Part shown: positions 56,189 to 64,000 of the stretch, one piece after another
How positions within the stretch are numbered: position 1 is the first letter of the stretch
How the letters are laid out: each line of letters opens with the position of its first letter
Origin: Peptoniphilus_A olsenii
GTDB lineage: Bacteria; Bacillota; Clostridia; Tissierellales; Peptoniphilaceae
Length of the DNA: 64,000 bases
Assembly: GCF_040545475.1 (NCBI RefSeq)
Contig: NZ_JBEPMA010000003.1
Location: 1 to 64,000, forward strand
Direction: 5' to 3'
Notes under the pieces: model-generated
What the model was told of the DNA's origin: nothing
What the model saw: only the letters and a program-made list of their open reading frames with translations
Database searches by the model: none
Translations under genes and position numbers: made by a program

Positions 56189-56561
56189 GTAAAAGTTTAC
56201 ATTTTTTACACAAAGTAAATCAGTTTTTATAAAATTGTTTTACAAAAATACAATACTCTATTTTATTTCTATTTTTATGTGAAAGTAAAAAAATGACTAT
56301 ATAAATTTACTAATAGAAAACAAAAAATAAATAAGACATAAAAAAATTTAACAAAAATCACAATTTAAATGGAAGTAATATTGTATTTTTAGTCATTAAA
56401 TATGAAATAAATATAAATTCAAATAAAAACATTTTCATGAATTTTACAAAATGATAAATGCTGATAATTAGCCGTTTGCAACACTTACTTTTACTGAGTA
56501 TATGAAAGTGTATCAATATATAATACAAAATTATATTGTAAAATTTATTTTAAAAATTGTA
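56189..56561. other. AT-rich intergenic region before gltS
   Basis: No gene or repeat is evident. The only clear signal is the promoter at its right edge. Confidence 0.4.
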
Positions 56562-56590
56562 TTGACACCAGGAAAACATTTTGTTATATT
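56562..56590 (+). promoter_or_regulatory. Strong promoter of gltS
   Basis: TTGACA (56562-56567), a 17-base spacer and TATATT (56585-56590), one of the best sigma-A matches in the window. Confidence 0.75.
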
Positions 56591-56653
56591 AATAAGCGTA
56601 GCTTATTATTCTATTATGTAGTGGTTTACTATTTATACATAAGATGACCACTA
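56591..56653 (+). promoter_or_regulatory. gltS 5' leader with two hairpins
   Basis: AATAAGC-GTA-GCTTATT (56591-56607) is a perfect hairpin at the predicted 5' end of the transcript. TAGTGG (56619-56624) and CCACTA (56648-56653) form a second stem. There is no terminator T-run, so an attenuator is not obvious. A 5'-end stem may stabilise the mRNA. Confidence 0.45.
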
Positions 56654-56676
56654 AAAGTAAAAAAGGGAGGTATATA

Positions 56677-57909
56677 ATGGAAGGGATCTACACGATTTCA
56701 ACTAACATGATGCAAACGACTGCAATTGCAATCATTATGCTTTATGTTGGGCGTTTTTTGAGAAACAAAATAAACTTTTTTGAAAAATTTTGTATTCCAG
56801 CCCCAGTAATTGGTGGTTTTTTATTCGCGATTATCCATTTGATTTTAAAAGTTAATGGGATTGCAACTTTTGATATGGATGTAACTTTAAAAGATCCATT
56901 TATGATGGTATTCTTTACTTCAATTGGTATTGGTGCAAATCTTGAAACACTTAAAAAAGGTGGCAAAGGATTTTTTATTTTCCTTGCAGTCTCTGTTGTT
57001 TTAGTGGTTTGCCAAAATATTATTGGTATGGGTGTATCTAAATTAATTGGTCAAAATTCACTTCTTGGACTTGCATGTGGTTCTATCACAATGGTTGGTG
57101 GACATGGTACAGCAGGAGCTTGGGGACCAGATCTTGAAGCAGCAGGCCTTGAATCTGGGGCAGTTATTGCTCTAGCGGCAGCTACTTTTGGCGTTATCAT
57201 GGGCTCACTTATTGGTGGACCAATAGGTTCTGCAAGAATTAAAAGACATGGACTTAAGCCGAATGCAGATCTTTTTGTTGCTCCAGAGTCTGAAGAAGTA
57301 GTAGACGAGGGTGGACACGAAGCCCCACTTAATGTAAATGACTTTTTAAAAGTGCTTTGTCTTATTTTCTGTTCAGTAGGACTTGGAGTAATTTTAAAGA
57401 AATTCTTACAAGATAATGTTTCAATAGCGGGAACTCCACTTAATTTACCTGAATATGTGGCAGCGATGATTTTCAGTGGACTATTTGTAAATACACTTGG
57501 CAGAAAAAAAGTATTTGAAATGAATCAAAGAGCTAACGATATCTGCGGTTCAATTGGTCTTAATGTATTTTTATCAATAGCTTTAATCACAATTGATTTG
57601 ACACAACTTAAAGCTGTTGTAGGACCAATGCTTATAGTATTATTTACACAAACTGCATTTATGGCACTTTTCTCTTACTTTGTAGTATTTAAAGTAATGG
57701 GTAGTGACTATGATGCGGCAGTGCTTGCTGGAGGAATGTGTGGATTTGGAATGGGTGCAACATATAATGCACTAGCAAATATGGACTCAATAACTGAAAA
57801 ATTTGGTCCAGCTCCAAAAGCTTACTTTATACTTCCAATGGTAGGAGCATTTGCTATTGATATTATCAATGTATTGATAATAACAATATTTGCACAAATT
57901 CAGTTTTAA
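56677..57909 (+). CDS. gltS: Sodium/glutamate symporter GltS
   Basis: A 410-residue carrier with about 10-12 hydrophobic segments and the two GltS repeat motifs: FFTSIGIGANLETLKKGGKG with GGHGTAGAWGP, and later GMCGFGMGATYNALANM. ATG 56677 follows GGGAGG; the frame is open 11 codons upstream inside the leader. It imports glutamate with Na+, complementing glutamine uptake and deamidation (17793 and 16852). Confidence 0.95.
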   Translation: MEGIYTISTNMMQTTAIAIIMLYVGRFLRNKINFFEKFCIPAPVIGGFLFAIIHLILKVNGIATFDMDVTLKDPFMMVFFTSIGIGANLETLKKGGKGFFIFLAVSVVLVVCQNIIGMGVSKLIGQNSLLGLACGSITMVGGHGTAGAWGPDLEAAGLESGAVIALAAATFGVIMGSLIGGPIGSARIKRHGLKPNADLFVAPESEEVVDEGGHEAPLNVNDFLKVLCLIFCSVGLGVILKKFLQDNVSIAGTPLNLPEYVAAMIFSGLFVNTLGRKKVFEMNQRANDICGSIGLNVFLSIALITIDLTQLKAVVGPMLIVLFTQTAFMALFSYFVVFKVMGSDYDAAVLAGGMCGFGMGATYNALANMDSITEKFGPAPKAYFILPMVGAFAIDIINVLIITIFAQIQF

Positions 57910-57942
57910 TTAAATTAAAATAATAAAAATAATTTAAAGGTT

Positions 57943-57973
57943 AGACTTCTCCGTTGGAGGAGTCTTTTTTTTA
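57943..57973 (+). terminator. Rho-independent terminator of gltS
   Basis: AGACTTCTCC (57943-57952) and GGAGGAGTCT (57956-57965) then T8. Confidence 0.88.
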
Positions 57974-58360
57974 TACTAAAGACCATTTGTATTTTGACTT
58001 AAAAAAATATAACTTTAGAAGTACAAGATTTCATAACTTAATTATAAATAAAACGATAAGTTCTCAAGGATGCTAACCATGTAATGTTTTGGATTTTATT
58101 TTTATTTTCATGTGTGAATGATGCAGATAATTTTTTAAATGGGTATTATTTCAAACATATTTTATCGCAGGTGTGTAGTAAAAACTAGTTAGAGTTAAAA
58201 TAATTTAATTATAAATTGAAAATTTTTTAATATATATAGAAATTTAAAAGGATTGATAAAAAGATTTATAAAATTTTATACGTTTTGAAAATTAATTATT
58301 GTATTTCTATATTGGTTAGTTTGGTATTTAGATAATTTTAATTAGAGAGGTAATTTGCAC
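57974..58360. other. AT-rich convergent intergenic region, left part
   Basis: No gene, repeat or RNA was recognised in this stretch between gltS and the minus-strand terminator. Confidence 0.4.
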
Positions 58361-58395
58361 AAAAAAAGTAGGAGGTTTTAGCAGCCTCCTATTTT
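58361..58395 (-). terminator. Minus-strand terminator downstream of the ABC-F gene
   Basis: AGGAGG (58370-58375) and CCTCCT (58385-58390). Read on the minus strand the hairpin is followed by ACTTTTTTT. It lies about 250 bases past the ABC-F stop, so that transcript would cross the DnaA-box cluster. Confidence 0.6.
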
Positions 58396-58408
58396 GTATT
58401 TGATAACT

Positions 58409-58596
58409 TTATCCACATTTTTTTGTTTTTGTGGATAATTTTGTATATAGTTTGTATGTTTTTTATAGTTTTTGTGAAATTCATGGGCTTTTTTGTGTAT
58501 AAAGCATTTATTTTTTTGTTGTTGATGCTTTGTGCATTATTTTTTGGGGATAAGTTAATAATATTTTGTGGATAATGTGAATAACTTTGTGGATAC
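58409..58596. other. Cluster of DnaA boxes (possible origin or DnaA-binding locus)
   Basis: Five exact TTATNCACA boxes lie within 176 bases: 58409-58417 (plus), then on the minus strand 58430-58438, 58494-58502, 58567-58575 and 58576-58584. One-mismatch boxes are at 58545-58553 and 58588-58596. The first two form an inverted pair. The last three minus-strand boxes are nearly contiguous (58567-58596), beside AT-rich TTAATAATATTTT. The region lies between convergent gene ends, so promoter regulation is unlikely. No dnaA or dnaN gene is in the window. Confidence 0.6.
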
Positions 58597-58642
58597 AGTG
58601 CTCATGAGAAGAAGTGCTGTTGATATTCATTTTTTGAAATAA

Positions 58643-60532
58643 TTAATCTTCTTCTAATTCTATCCATTTGTCATATAGAGTATTTAGCTTATTTTCAACC
58701 TTTTCTCGATTGCTAGATAATTCTTTTGCCAAATTAAAATCGCTATAAGTCTCATTATCGGCGAGTTGTTTATCTATTGTTGATAACTCTTGTTCTAATT
58801 TTTGTATTTCTTTCATTAAATTTTGTTTTTCTTTTTTTAATGCTTTATTTTTGTTTCTAATTTCACGTTCTTCTTTTTTTCTTTTATTCAGCTCTGTTTT
58901 TGAGATATATTCTTCTTCAGGGAATTTTTCTGTAGTGGTTTTCTCTACATAATAGTCATAATCACCCAAAAATACATTAATTGATGTGGGAGTCATTTCA
59001 AATATTTTATTTGATGTTTTATTTAGAAAATATCTGTCATGAGATATTGATAATACAGTTCCATCATATTTTTCTAAGGCATTTTCTAATATTTCTTTTG
59101 AGTCTATGTCCAAGTGGTTGGTTGGCTCATCAAGGACTAGAAAGTTAGCACCTTTTAACATTATTTTTAATAAGGAGAGTCTTCCTCTTTCTCCCCCTGA
59201 TAATTCGTCTATGGTTCTAAAAATATCATCACCTACGAATAAAAATTCTGCTAGATATTTTCTAATTTCAAAATGTTCAAGTTTTGGAAATTCGTCCCAT
59301 ATTTCGTCCATTACTGTTTTTTCTGTGTTTAAGTTATCGAGTTCTTGATAAAAAAATGCAATATCTACATTAGATCCGATTTTTATCTGTCCTTCGTCTG
59401 GTTTAAGACTTTTTTCAATAATCTTAAACAGGGTTGATTTACCTACTCCATTGGGACCGATTAGTCCAACTTTGTCGTTTTTGTAGACATTGGCATTTAT
59501 ATTTTCAAATATTAAATGATTGTCGAAACTCTTTTTTAGGTTTTCTATTATAAGTACATCTTTACCTGATGTTTTTTTGGTAGTAAATCTCAAATTAGTT
59601 TTTTTATTAGATTTAGGTGGTTCGAGTTTTTGCATTTTATCCAGCATTTTTTTTCTGCTTTTTCCTTGTCTTATAAATCTTTCTCTGCCAAGATTCATAT
59701 ATCTTTTTATTATTTCTTCTTGTCTTTTTATTTCTTTTTGCTGGTCCTCGTATTGTTTTTTTAAAAGTTCAAAATCTAATTTACGCTGTTTGCTGAAGTT
59801 GTCGTAATCACCTATATATGTGTTTGTTATTCCATTTTCTAGGAGTACAATCTTCTTGACAATATTGTTTAAAAAATATCGGTCGTGAGAAATTATTATT
59901 ACACTTTTTCGAATTTCTCTTAGGTATTTTTCGAGCCAAGTTATCGCTGATATATCTAAATGGTTAGTGGGTTCGTCTAGCAATAATAAATCTGCCTCTT
60001 CTAGGAGAAGCATTGCTAGTGCAACTCTTGCTTTTTGTCCGCCGGATAATGTAGATATATCTTTTGAAAAGTCGTTTTCTAAGAATCCTAGTCCTATTAA
60101 TGTTCCTCTAATTTTAGAATTGTAAGAGTATCCTTCTCGTTCGTCAAATTCTTCTTGCATTTTGGAATATTTGATTAATTCATCTTCTAAGTTGTTTGGA
60201 TTTTGTGCTATTAATTGTGTTTGTTTTTCTAATTCTTTTTCTAATTCAATTAATTCGTCGAATTTTGACAGACAATTTTCATAAATTGTTCCGTTGGCAT
60301 CTAAATTTAGTTGTTGTTCGAGATAACCTATTTTCAAATCTTTTTTTCTAAATATTTCACCGTCATCGTAAGATAGTTCGCCAGTTATTATTTTAAATAG
60401 AGTTGATTTTCCGCTCCCGTTTATTCCTATTAAACCTATTTTGTCGTTTTCTTCGACAATCATGTTGGCTGATTTAATTGTCTGTTCATCTATATATGAT
60501 TTGTTTATTTTTGTAAGTGCTAGTATTGGCAT
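58643..60532 (-). CDS. ABC-F family ATPase (ribosome-associated)
   Basis: A 629-residue cytosolic protein with two ABC ATPase domains and no membrane part. The first has GINGSGKSTL, LSGGQKARVAL and LLLLDEPTNHLD; the second has GPNGVGKSTL, LSGGERGRLSL and LVLDEPTNHLD. The linker between them is rich in Lys/Glu helices (about 235-310), and a coiled coil ends the protein (about 540-629). This is the Uup/YdiF type, acting on the ribosome; some relatives give antibiotic resistance, but that cannot be read from sequence. RBS is AAGGAGG. Confidence 0.93.
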   Translation of the reverse strand: MPILALTKINKSYIDEQTIKSANMIVEENDKIGLIGINGSGKSTLFKIITGELSYDDGEIFRKKDLKIGYLEQQLNLDANGTIYENCLSKFDELIELEKELEKQTQLIAQNPNNLEDELIKYSKMQEEFDEREGYSYNSKIRGTLIGLGFLENDFSKDISTLSGGQKARVALAMLLLEEADLLLLDEPTNHLDISAITWLEKYLREIRKSVIIISHDRYFLNNIVKKIVLLENGITNTYIGDYDNFSKQRKLDFELLKKQYEDQQKEIKRQEEIIKRYMNLGRERFIRQGKSRKKMLDKMQKLEPPKSNKKTNLRFTTKKTSGKDVLIIENLKKSFDNHLIFENINANVYKNDKVGLIGPNGVGKSTLFKIIEKSLKPDEGQIKIGSNVDIAFFYQELDNLNTEKTVMDEIWDEFPKLEHFEIRKYLAEFLFVGDDIFRTIDELSGGERGRLSLLKIMLKGANFLVLDEPTNHLDIDSKEILENALEKYDGTVLSISHDRYFLNKTSNKIFEMTPTSINVFLGDYDYYVEKTTTEKFPEEEYISKTELNKRKKEEREIRNKNKALKKEKQNLMKEIQKLEQELSTIDKQLADNETYSDFNLAKELSSNREKVENKLNTLYDKWIELEED

Positions 60533-60610
60533 TTTAACCTCCTTCTACATTTTATCAAAATAAAAATTATTTAAAAGTAATGAAAATTTATGTAGTTATA
60601 AGTATTGAAA

Positions 60611-60646
60611 TTTACAAAAAATTTAAAGTCTGTTATAATAATAACA
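60611..60646 (+). promoter_or_regulatory. rex promoter with overlapping Rex operator
   Basis: TTTACA (60611-60616), a 17-base spacer and TATAAT (60634-60639), also an extended -10 (TGTTATAAT). The palindrome TGTTA-TAATAA-TAACA (60631-60646) matches the core of the Rex consensus TTGTTAANNNNTTAACAA and covers the -10, so Rex should repress its own gene when NADH is low. Confidence 0.75.
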
Positions 60647-60663
60647 CAGTTTGGAGGTAAGGA

Positions 60664-61290
60664 ATGGATAAGTTTTCAAATAAAATTTCAGAAACTGTAA
60701 TTAGAAGAATGCCTGTCTATCACAGATATTTGACCGAGTTAATTGAAAATGAAGTTGAGAGAGTTTCCTCTAAAGAATTAAGTCTTATAACGGGTTTTAG
60801 TGCTTCTCAAATAAGACAGGATTTAAATAATTTTGGCGGTTTTGGGCAACAGGGTTACGGATATAATACTAAGCAGTTAAAAGAACAAGTAGATAAAATT
60901 TTAGGTATAGATAAGACATATAATACTATTATTGTTGGAGCGGGTAGACTTGGGTCTGCACTTGCTAGATACAAAGGGTTTAGGAAAAGTGGCTTTAAAG
61001 TTACATCTTTATTTGATATAGATGATAGTATAAAGGATGTTTCTGGAATTGCAGTAAGACCTATGGATACAATTAAAGATTACATAAGAGATGAACTTGT
61101 AGAAGTTGCAATTATAACTGTACCCAAGGAAGCATGCAAGGAAGTTGCGGATATTTTGGTTGATGCTGGAATAAAAGGTATTTGGAACTTTTCTCCTTAC
61201 GATTTGAAAGTTCAAGGGAAAATTGCAGTTGAAAATATCAGACTTAATGATTCTCTTATGACTCTTTCTTATTTTATGAAAGAATTATAA
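60664..61290 (+). CDS. rex: Redox-sensing transcriptional repressor Rex
   Basis: A 208-residue repressor. The N-terminal winged helix (about 1-80) has MPVYHRYL, SSKELSLITGFSASQIRQDL and FGGFGQQGYGYNT. The Rossmann domain has IIVGAGRLGSALARY (about 95-109) for NAD(H). A C-terminal domain-swap helix (LNDSLMTLSYFM) is present. Rex represses fermentation genes when NAD+ dominates and is released by NADH. RBS is GGAGG. Targets elsewhere in the window were not found with confidence. Confidence 0.96.
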   Translation: MDKFSNKISETVIRRMPVYHRYLTELIENEVERVSSKELSLITGFSASQIRQDLNNFGGFGQQGYGYNTKQLKEQVDKILGIDKTYNTIIVGAGRLGSALARYKGFRKSGFKVTSLFDIDDSIKDVSGIAVRPMDTIKDYIRDELVEVAIITVPKEACKEVADILVDAGIKGIWNFSPYDLKVQGKIAVENIRLNDSLMTLSYFMKEL

Positions 61291-61295
61291 TTTTG

Positions 61296-61326
61296 AACCT
61301 ATTATTTTAAAATAATAGGTTTTTTT
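61296..61326 (+). terminator. Rho-independent terminator of rex
   Basis: AACCTATTAT...ATAATAGGTT perfect palindrome (61296-61321) followed by T5. Confidence 0.8.
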
Positions 61327-61343
61327 AGGGAAAAGAGGAAATT

Positions 61344-62219
61344 ATGGAATTAAATTTTGTGGGGAATACCACTATAATTAAAAGTGTAGATGAATTTGAT
61401 CCTCGTGATATTTTCACATGTGGACAAGCATTTAGATGGTATGAAGAAGAGGATAAGTCTTTCACTTTTGTGACAAATGGAAAAGTTGCCAATGCTAAAA
61501 AAAACAATGATGAAATAATTCTTACTGGAGTAAGTGAAGAAGATTTCAAAAATATATTTTGGAATTATTTTGATTTAAATAGAAATTATAAAGATGTAAT
61601 CAGAGAGCTTTCAATAGACGAAACTTTAAGGGATGCCATGGAATATGGAAAGGGAATTAGACTTTTAAATCAAGATAAATTTGAAACTATTATATCTTTT
61701 ATAATTTCTGCCAACAATCAAATTTCACGCATAAAAAATTCTATAGAGAAAATATCCGAGATGTATGGCGAATTTATATTAGAGGATGAAAATAGAAAAT
61801 ATTATTCATTTCCTACCGCTAAAAGCCTTTCTGAAGCAAATCCCAATGATTTGAGAGAATTTGCTCGTGTTGGGTTTCGTGACAAGAGAATAGTTGAAGC
61901 TTCAAAGATGATTTATTCGGGGGAGGTAGATATTGATAAAATCTCCCAAATGGATTTGGAGTCTGCAAGAGCTTATTTGCAACTCTTACCTGGTGTGGGT
62001 CCCAAAGTTTGTGACTGTATTTTGCTATTTGCATACGACAGGGTTGAATCTTTTCCTGTAGATGTATGGATAAAAAGAGTTATGGAAGAATTATATTTAA
62101 AAAAAGAAACTCCCAAGACAAAAATTGCTGAAAGAGGCAGAGATGTATTTGGGAAAAATGCAGGATTTGCCAATCAGTATTTGTTCTATTATGGTAGAGA
62201 AAATAAGTTAGGTAAGTAA
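61344..62219 (+). CDS. 8-oxoguanine DNA glycosylase (OGG type)
   Basis: A 291-residue base-excision repair enzyme. The N-terminal OGG domain has FTCGQAFRWYEE. The helix-hairpin-helix is LLPGVGPKVCDCILLF with the catalytic Lys, and FPVDVWIKRV carries the catalytic Asp. No iron-sulfur cluster Cys set is present, as expected for OGG. It removes 8-oxoguanine opposite C and nicks the strand. The stop is 1 base from the next gene. Confidence 0.93.
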   Translation: MELNFVGNTTIIKSVDEFDPRDIFTCGQAFRWYEEEDKSFTFVTNGKVANAKKNNDEIILTGVSEEDFKNIFWNYFDLNRNYKDVIRELSIDETLRDAMEYGKGIRLLNQDKFETIISFIISANNQISRIKNSIEKISEMYGEFILEDENRKYYSFPTAKSLSEANPNDLREFARVGFRDKRIVEASKMIYSGEVDIDKISQMDLESARAYLQLLPGVGPKVCDCILLFAYDRVESFPVDVWIKRVMEELYLKKETPKTKIAERGRDVFGKNAGFANQYLFYYGRENKLGK

Positions 62220-62220
62220 A

Positions 62221-62908
62221 ATGGCGGTTATTATCGATGCTTTGGCAATATTAATTGGCGGCTATTTTGGTGCTAAAATTGGAGATAAAATTTCTGGGCA
62301 TATTCATACTCAAATAATGAAATTTTTGGCTATATGCACAATAGTTATTGGAATGAGTTCTGCATTAAAGGGAAATACAATAATAATGCTTTCTTCTATA
62401 GTGGTTGGCGTATTAATTGGTCAATATTTAGATATTGATAAAAGTATAGAAGATTTTGCTGTATTCATGCAAAATAAATATGTAAAAGGTAATGAATCTA
62501 ATTTTGTACAAGGCTTTGTAATGGGCACTCTTTTGTTTTGTATAGGATCTATGAGTATTTTGGGTCCTCTTGAATCAGGTGTTAGAGGAAATGATGAGAT
62601 ACTAATTGCAAAATCTGTACTCGATTTGATTTCTGCTTTTTTTCTTGGCAGCGAGCATTGGTGTTGGCATTTGTATATCGGCAATTCCAGTATTAATTTA
62701 TGAAGGTTTAATATTTCTATTGGCGAGCTTTGTTGCTCCAATACTCACGGAAGAAATTATCAATAACATCTCTGGTATTGGAGGTCTTATGATTATAGCT
62801 ATAGGTTTAAATATACTTGAAATAACAGATATAAAACTTGCAAATGCTCTTCCAGCATTATTAATACCCTTAATAGTAGGGATATTTAAAATTTTAATTA
62901 TAGTTTAG
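62221..62908 (+). pseudogene. DUF554-family membrane protein, frameshifted
   Basis: The first frame encodes MAVIIDALAILIGGYFGAKI and continues to AKSVLDLISAFF, then shifts and stops at 62703. The +1 frame continues LAASIGVGICISAIPVLIYE to the normal C-terminus at 62908. The join lies at seven T (62637-62643); six T would give SAFFLAASIGVG without interruption, about 228 residues with seven or so hydrophobic segments. DUF554 proteins are membrane proteins of unknown, possibly transport, function. The protein appears otherwise intact, so a sequencing error is quite possible. Confidence 0.85.
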
Positions 62909-62911
62909 TTT

Positions 62912-62935
62912 AGAGGGGTTTCCCTCTTTTTTTAT
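62912..62935 (+). terminator. Rho-independent terminator
   Basis: AGAGGG (62912-62917) and CCCTCT (62922-62927) followed by TTTTTT after the DUF554 gene. Confidence 0.8.
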
Positions 62936-63062
62936 TTTTAATTTCCTTATATGGATTGCGAAATTAATTTCTATTCATGACCAATCATACCTAAAATAGT
63001 TTTTAGTATTAATATTAAATCTTCTGTAAATTGTGACAAAAATATGAATTTTTATCTAATAA

Positions 63063-63071
63063 TGTTATAAT
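63063..63071 (+). promoter_or_regulatory. Extended -10 promoter for the last gene
   Basis: TGTTATAAT fits TGnTATAAT, 19 bases before the TTG start and just ahead of the ribosome site. Confidence 0.5.
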
Positions 63072-63089
63072 AAAAAAGGGAGTGAGAAA

Positions 63090-64000
63090 TTGAAATTAAA
63101 TCGCAAACACTTCTTTATGGGTCTTATAATTATATTTATTATTGCTATTTTGTTTGCAATATTTGGAGATAATTATAAAAAAAGAGCTGTGATAAGACTT
63201 AAAGGCATCACCGTGACAGAACCTATTAAAGATTTTAATATAAATAATAAATCTGTTTTTGTTTGGGCAGATCCTGTTCTTTACATAAGTGATAAAGAAG
63301 GAAATATTATAAAAAAAGTGCATCGTGATGATGAAGATATTGAAGCTTTTTTTGTAAATAATTATGCTTTTTTATATGAAAAAGATTTAGGAAAAGTGCA
63401 TATGTATTCTGAACTAGGAGAGCCCCTTAGTACAATTGAGATAAAGGGCGAAGTCTTTAATATTTCTTATGAAAATGCAAATGTGATTTTTCATATAATT
63501 GATGAAGATAAAGAAAAGCTACTAATGTTAAACAATGACACAACACTTACAGAAGTTTACGAGACGGGAAATCAAATTTTGACTTATGATATAGATACAG
63601 AAGAAAATTATTCTGTCTCAGAATTAGTGACTCATGCAAACGGCTACACTAGTTTGGTTTATAGGTTTAATGGTGAAGAGAAATATAAAAAAGAGTTAGC
63701 TCATGAAATTGTAATGTTTGTAAATCATTCTAAAAACTCGACTTTATTTTTAACAAATCAAAAATTATATAGATTAATAGATGATGAAAATATATATACA
63801 TCTGATGTTCCAAATATTTCTGATATATTAGTAGATGGTCGCAAAACTTATCTGCTCCATTCAGGGATAATTACAGAGTTTAATTACAAATTAAATCCTG
63901 TTGATAAGAGGATAATAGCTGCCAATGTAAATCACATGGAAAATGTATCGGGTTCACTTTATGTTTATGGACCTAGTGATATTGGTGGAGAAATAGGAAC
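63090..64000 (+). CDS. Membrane-anchored protein of unknown function, 3' end beyond the window
   Basis: The start is TTG 63090 behind AAGGGAGTGAG. The visible 303 residues begin KLNRKHFFMGLIIIFIIAIL, one membrane segment. A beta-rich extracytoplasmic part follows, with repeated short blocks such as SDKEGNIIKKV, YEKDLGKVHMYSELGE and LFLTNQKLYRLIDDENIY. The repeat spacing suggests a beta-propeller-like domain, but no family is recognised. The frame is open to the window end. Confidence 0.75.
   Translation, partial: MKLNRKHFFMGLIIIFIIAILFAIFGDNYKKRAVIRLKGITVTEPIKDFNINNKSVFVWADPVLYISDKEGNIIKKVHRDDEDIEAFFVNNYAFLYEKDLGKVHMYSELGEPLSTIEIKGEVFNISYENANVIFHIIDEDKEKLLMLNNDTTLTEVYETGNQILTYDIDTEENYSVSELVTHANGYTSLVYRFNGEEKYKKELAHEIVMFVNHSKNSTLFLTNQKLYRLIDDENIYTSDVPNISDILVDGRKTYLLHSGIITEFNYKLNPVDKRIIAANVNHMENVSGSLYVYGPSDIGGEIG

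Noticed and set aside
56582..56599. A Rex-like half-site (TTGTTA) overlapping the gltS -10.
   Set aside because: Only the left half matches; the right half reads ATAAGC instead of TAACAA.
1..64000. CRISPR arrays, tRNA and rRNA genes.
   Set aside because: No regularly spaced repeats and no recognisable tRNA or rRNA sequence were seen when reading both strands; a dedicated scan (tRNAscan-SE, CRISPRCasFinder) was not possible here.

Overview
The window is AT-rich (by eye about 30% G+C) Gram-positive DNA with AGGAGG ribosome binding sites, TTGACA/TATAAT promoters, many TTG and GTG starts, LPXTG/sortase and SLH surface proteins, and an anaerobic amino-acid and lactate metabolism (EtfAB with an acyl-CoA dehydrogenase and a GlcD-type oxidase, glutaminase, GltS, Rex). 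This fits an anaerobic coccus-like Firmicute of the Tissierellia/Peptoniphilaceae type (Peptoniphilus, Parvimonas, Helcococcus and relatives). The genus is inference.

Layout. 1-1334: tail of an IS256-type transposase, a long hairpin, a repetitive inverted-repeat element and a non-coding upstream region. 1335-6829: a secreted-virulence cluster of a C1 cysteine protease with Big_2 domains and two tandem CAMP-factor (co-haemolysin) proteins, one fused to Big_2 domains. 6925-9844: a decayed heterodimeric ABC exporter on the minus strand (one subunit with an internal deletion, the other frameshifted). 10228-14061: small protein, PAP2 phosphatase, TadA, DegV, MATE exporter. 14175-16649: a solitary PLD-nuclease/P-loop ATPase fusion, a candidate defence gene. 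16852-22621: glutaminase with an AGCS symporter, an APC permease, an M18 aminopeptidase. 23103-34224: a complete sortase-assembled pilus operon (coiled-coil protein, signal peptidase, 2072-residue adhesin, backbone pilin, class C sortase, LPQTG protein, second sortase). 34983-37824: an SLH-domain surface protein interrupted by a homopolymer frameshift. 37951-39384: a divergent HTH regulator. 39543-43858: oxidase, acyl-CoA dehydrogenase, EtfB, EtfA. 43952-44990: LrgAB. 45177-56158: assorted housekeeping, membrane and small genes. 56677-57909: GltS. 57974-58642: a convergent intergenic region with a cluster of DnaA boxes. 58643-62908: ABC-F protein, Rex, 8-oxoguanine glycosylase, DUF554 protein (frameshifted). 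The window ends inside an unrecognised membrane-anchored protein.

How it fits together. The organism appears to live on peptides and amino acids (aminopeptidase, glutaminase, Gln/Ala, Glu and other amino-acid carriers) and to dispose of electrons through a flavin-based lactate/acyl-CoA system, with Rex sensing NADH/NAD. Surface genes dominate: pili, an S-layer-type protein, a protease and CAMP factors point to a host-associated lifestyle. Three open reading frames are broken at poly-A/T runs (8738-8745, 36949-36955, 62637-62643). This could be assembly error, decay, or, for the surface protein, phase variation.

The most unusual items are the tandem CAMP factors and the C-terminal module one of them shares with the protease, the PLD-ATPase fusion, the DnaA-box cluster far from any dnaA gene, a textbook Rex operator on the rex promoter, and an apparently leaderless lipid-kinase gene.
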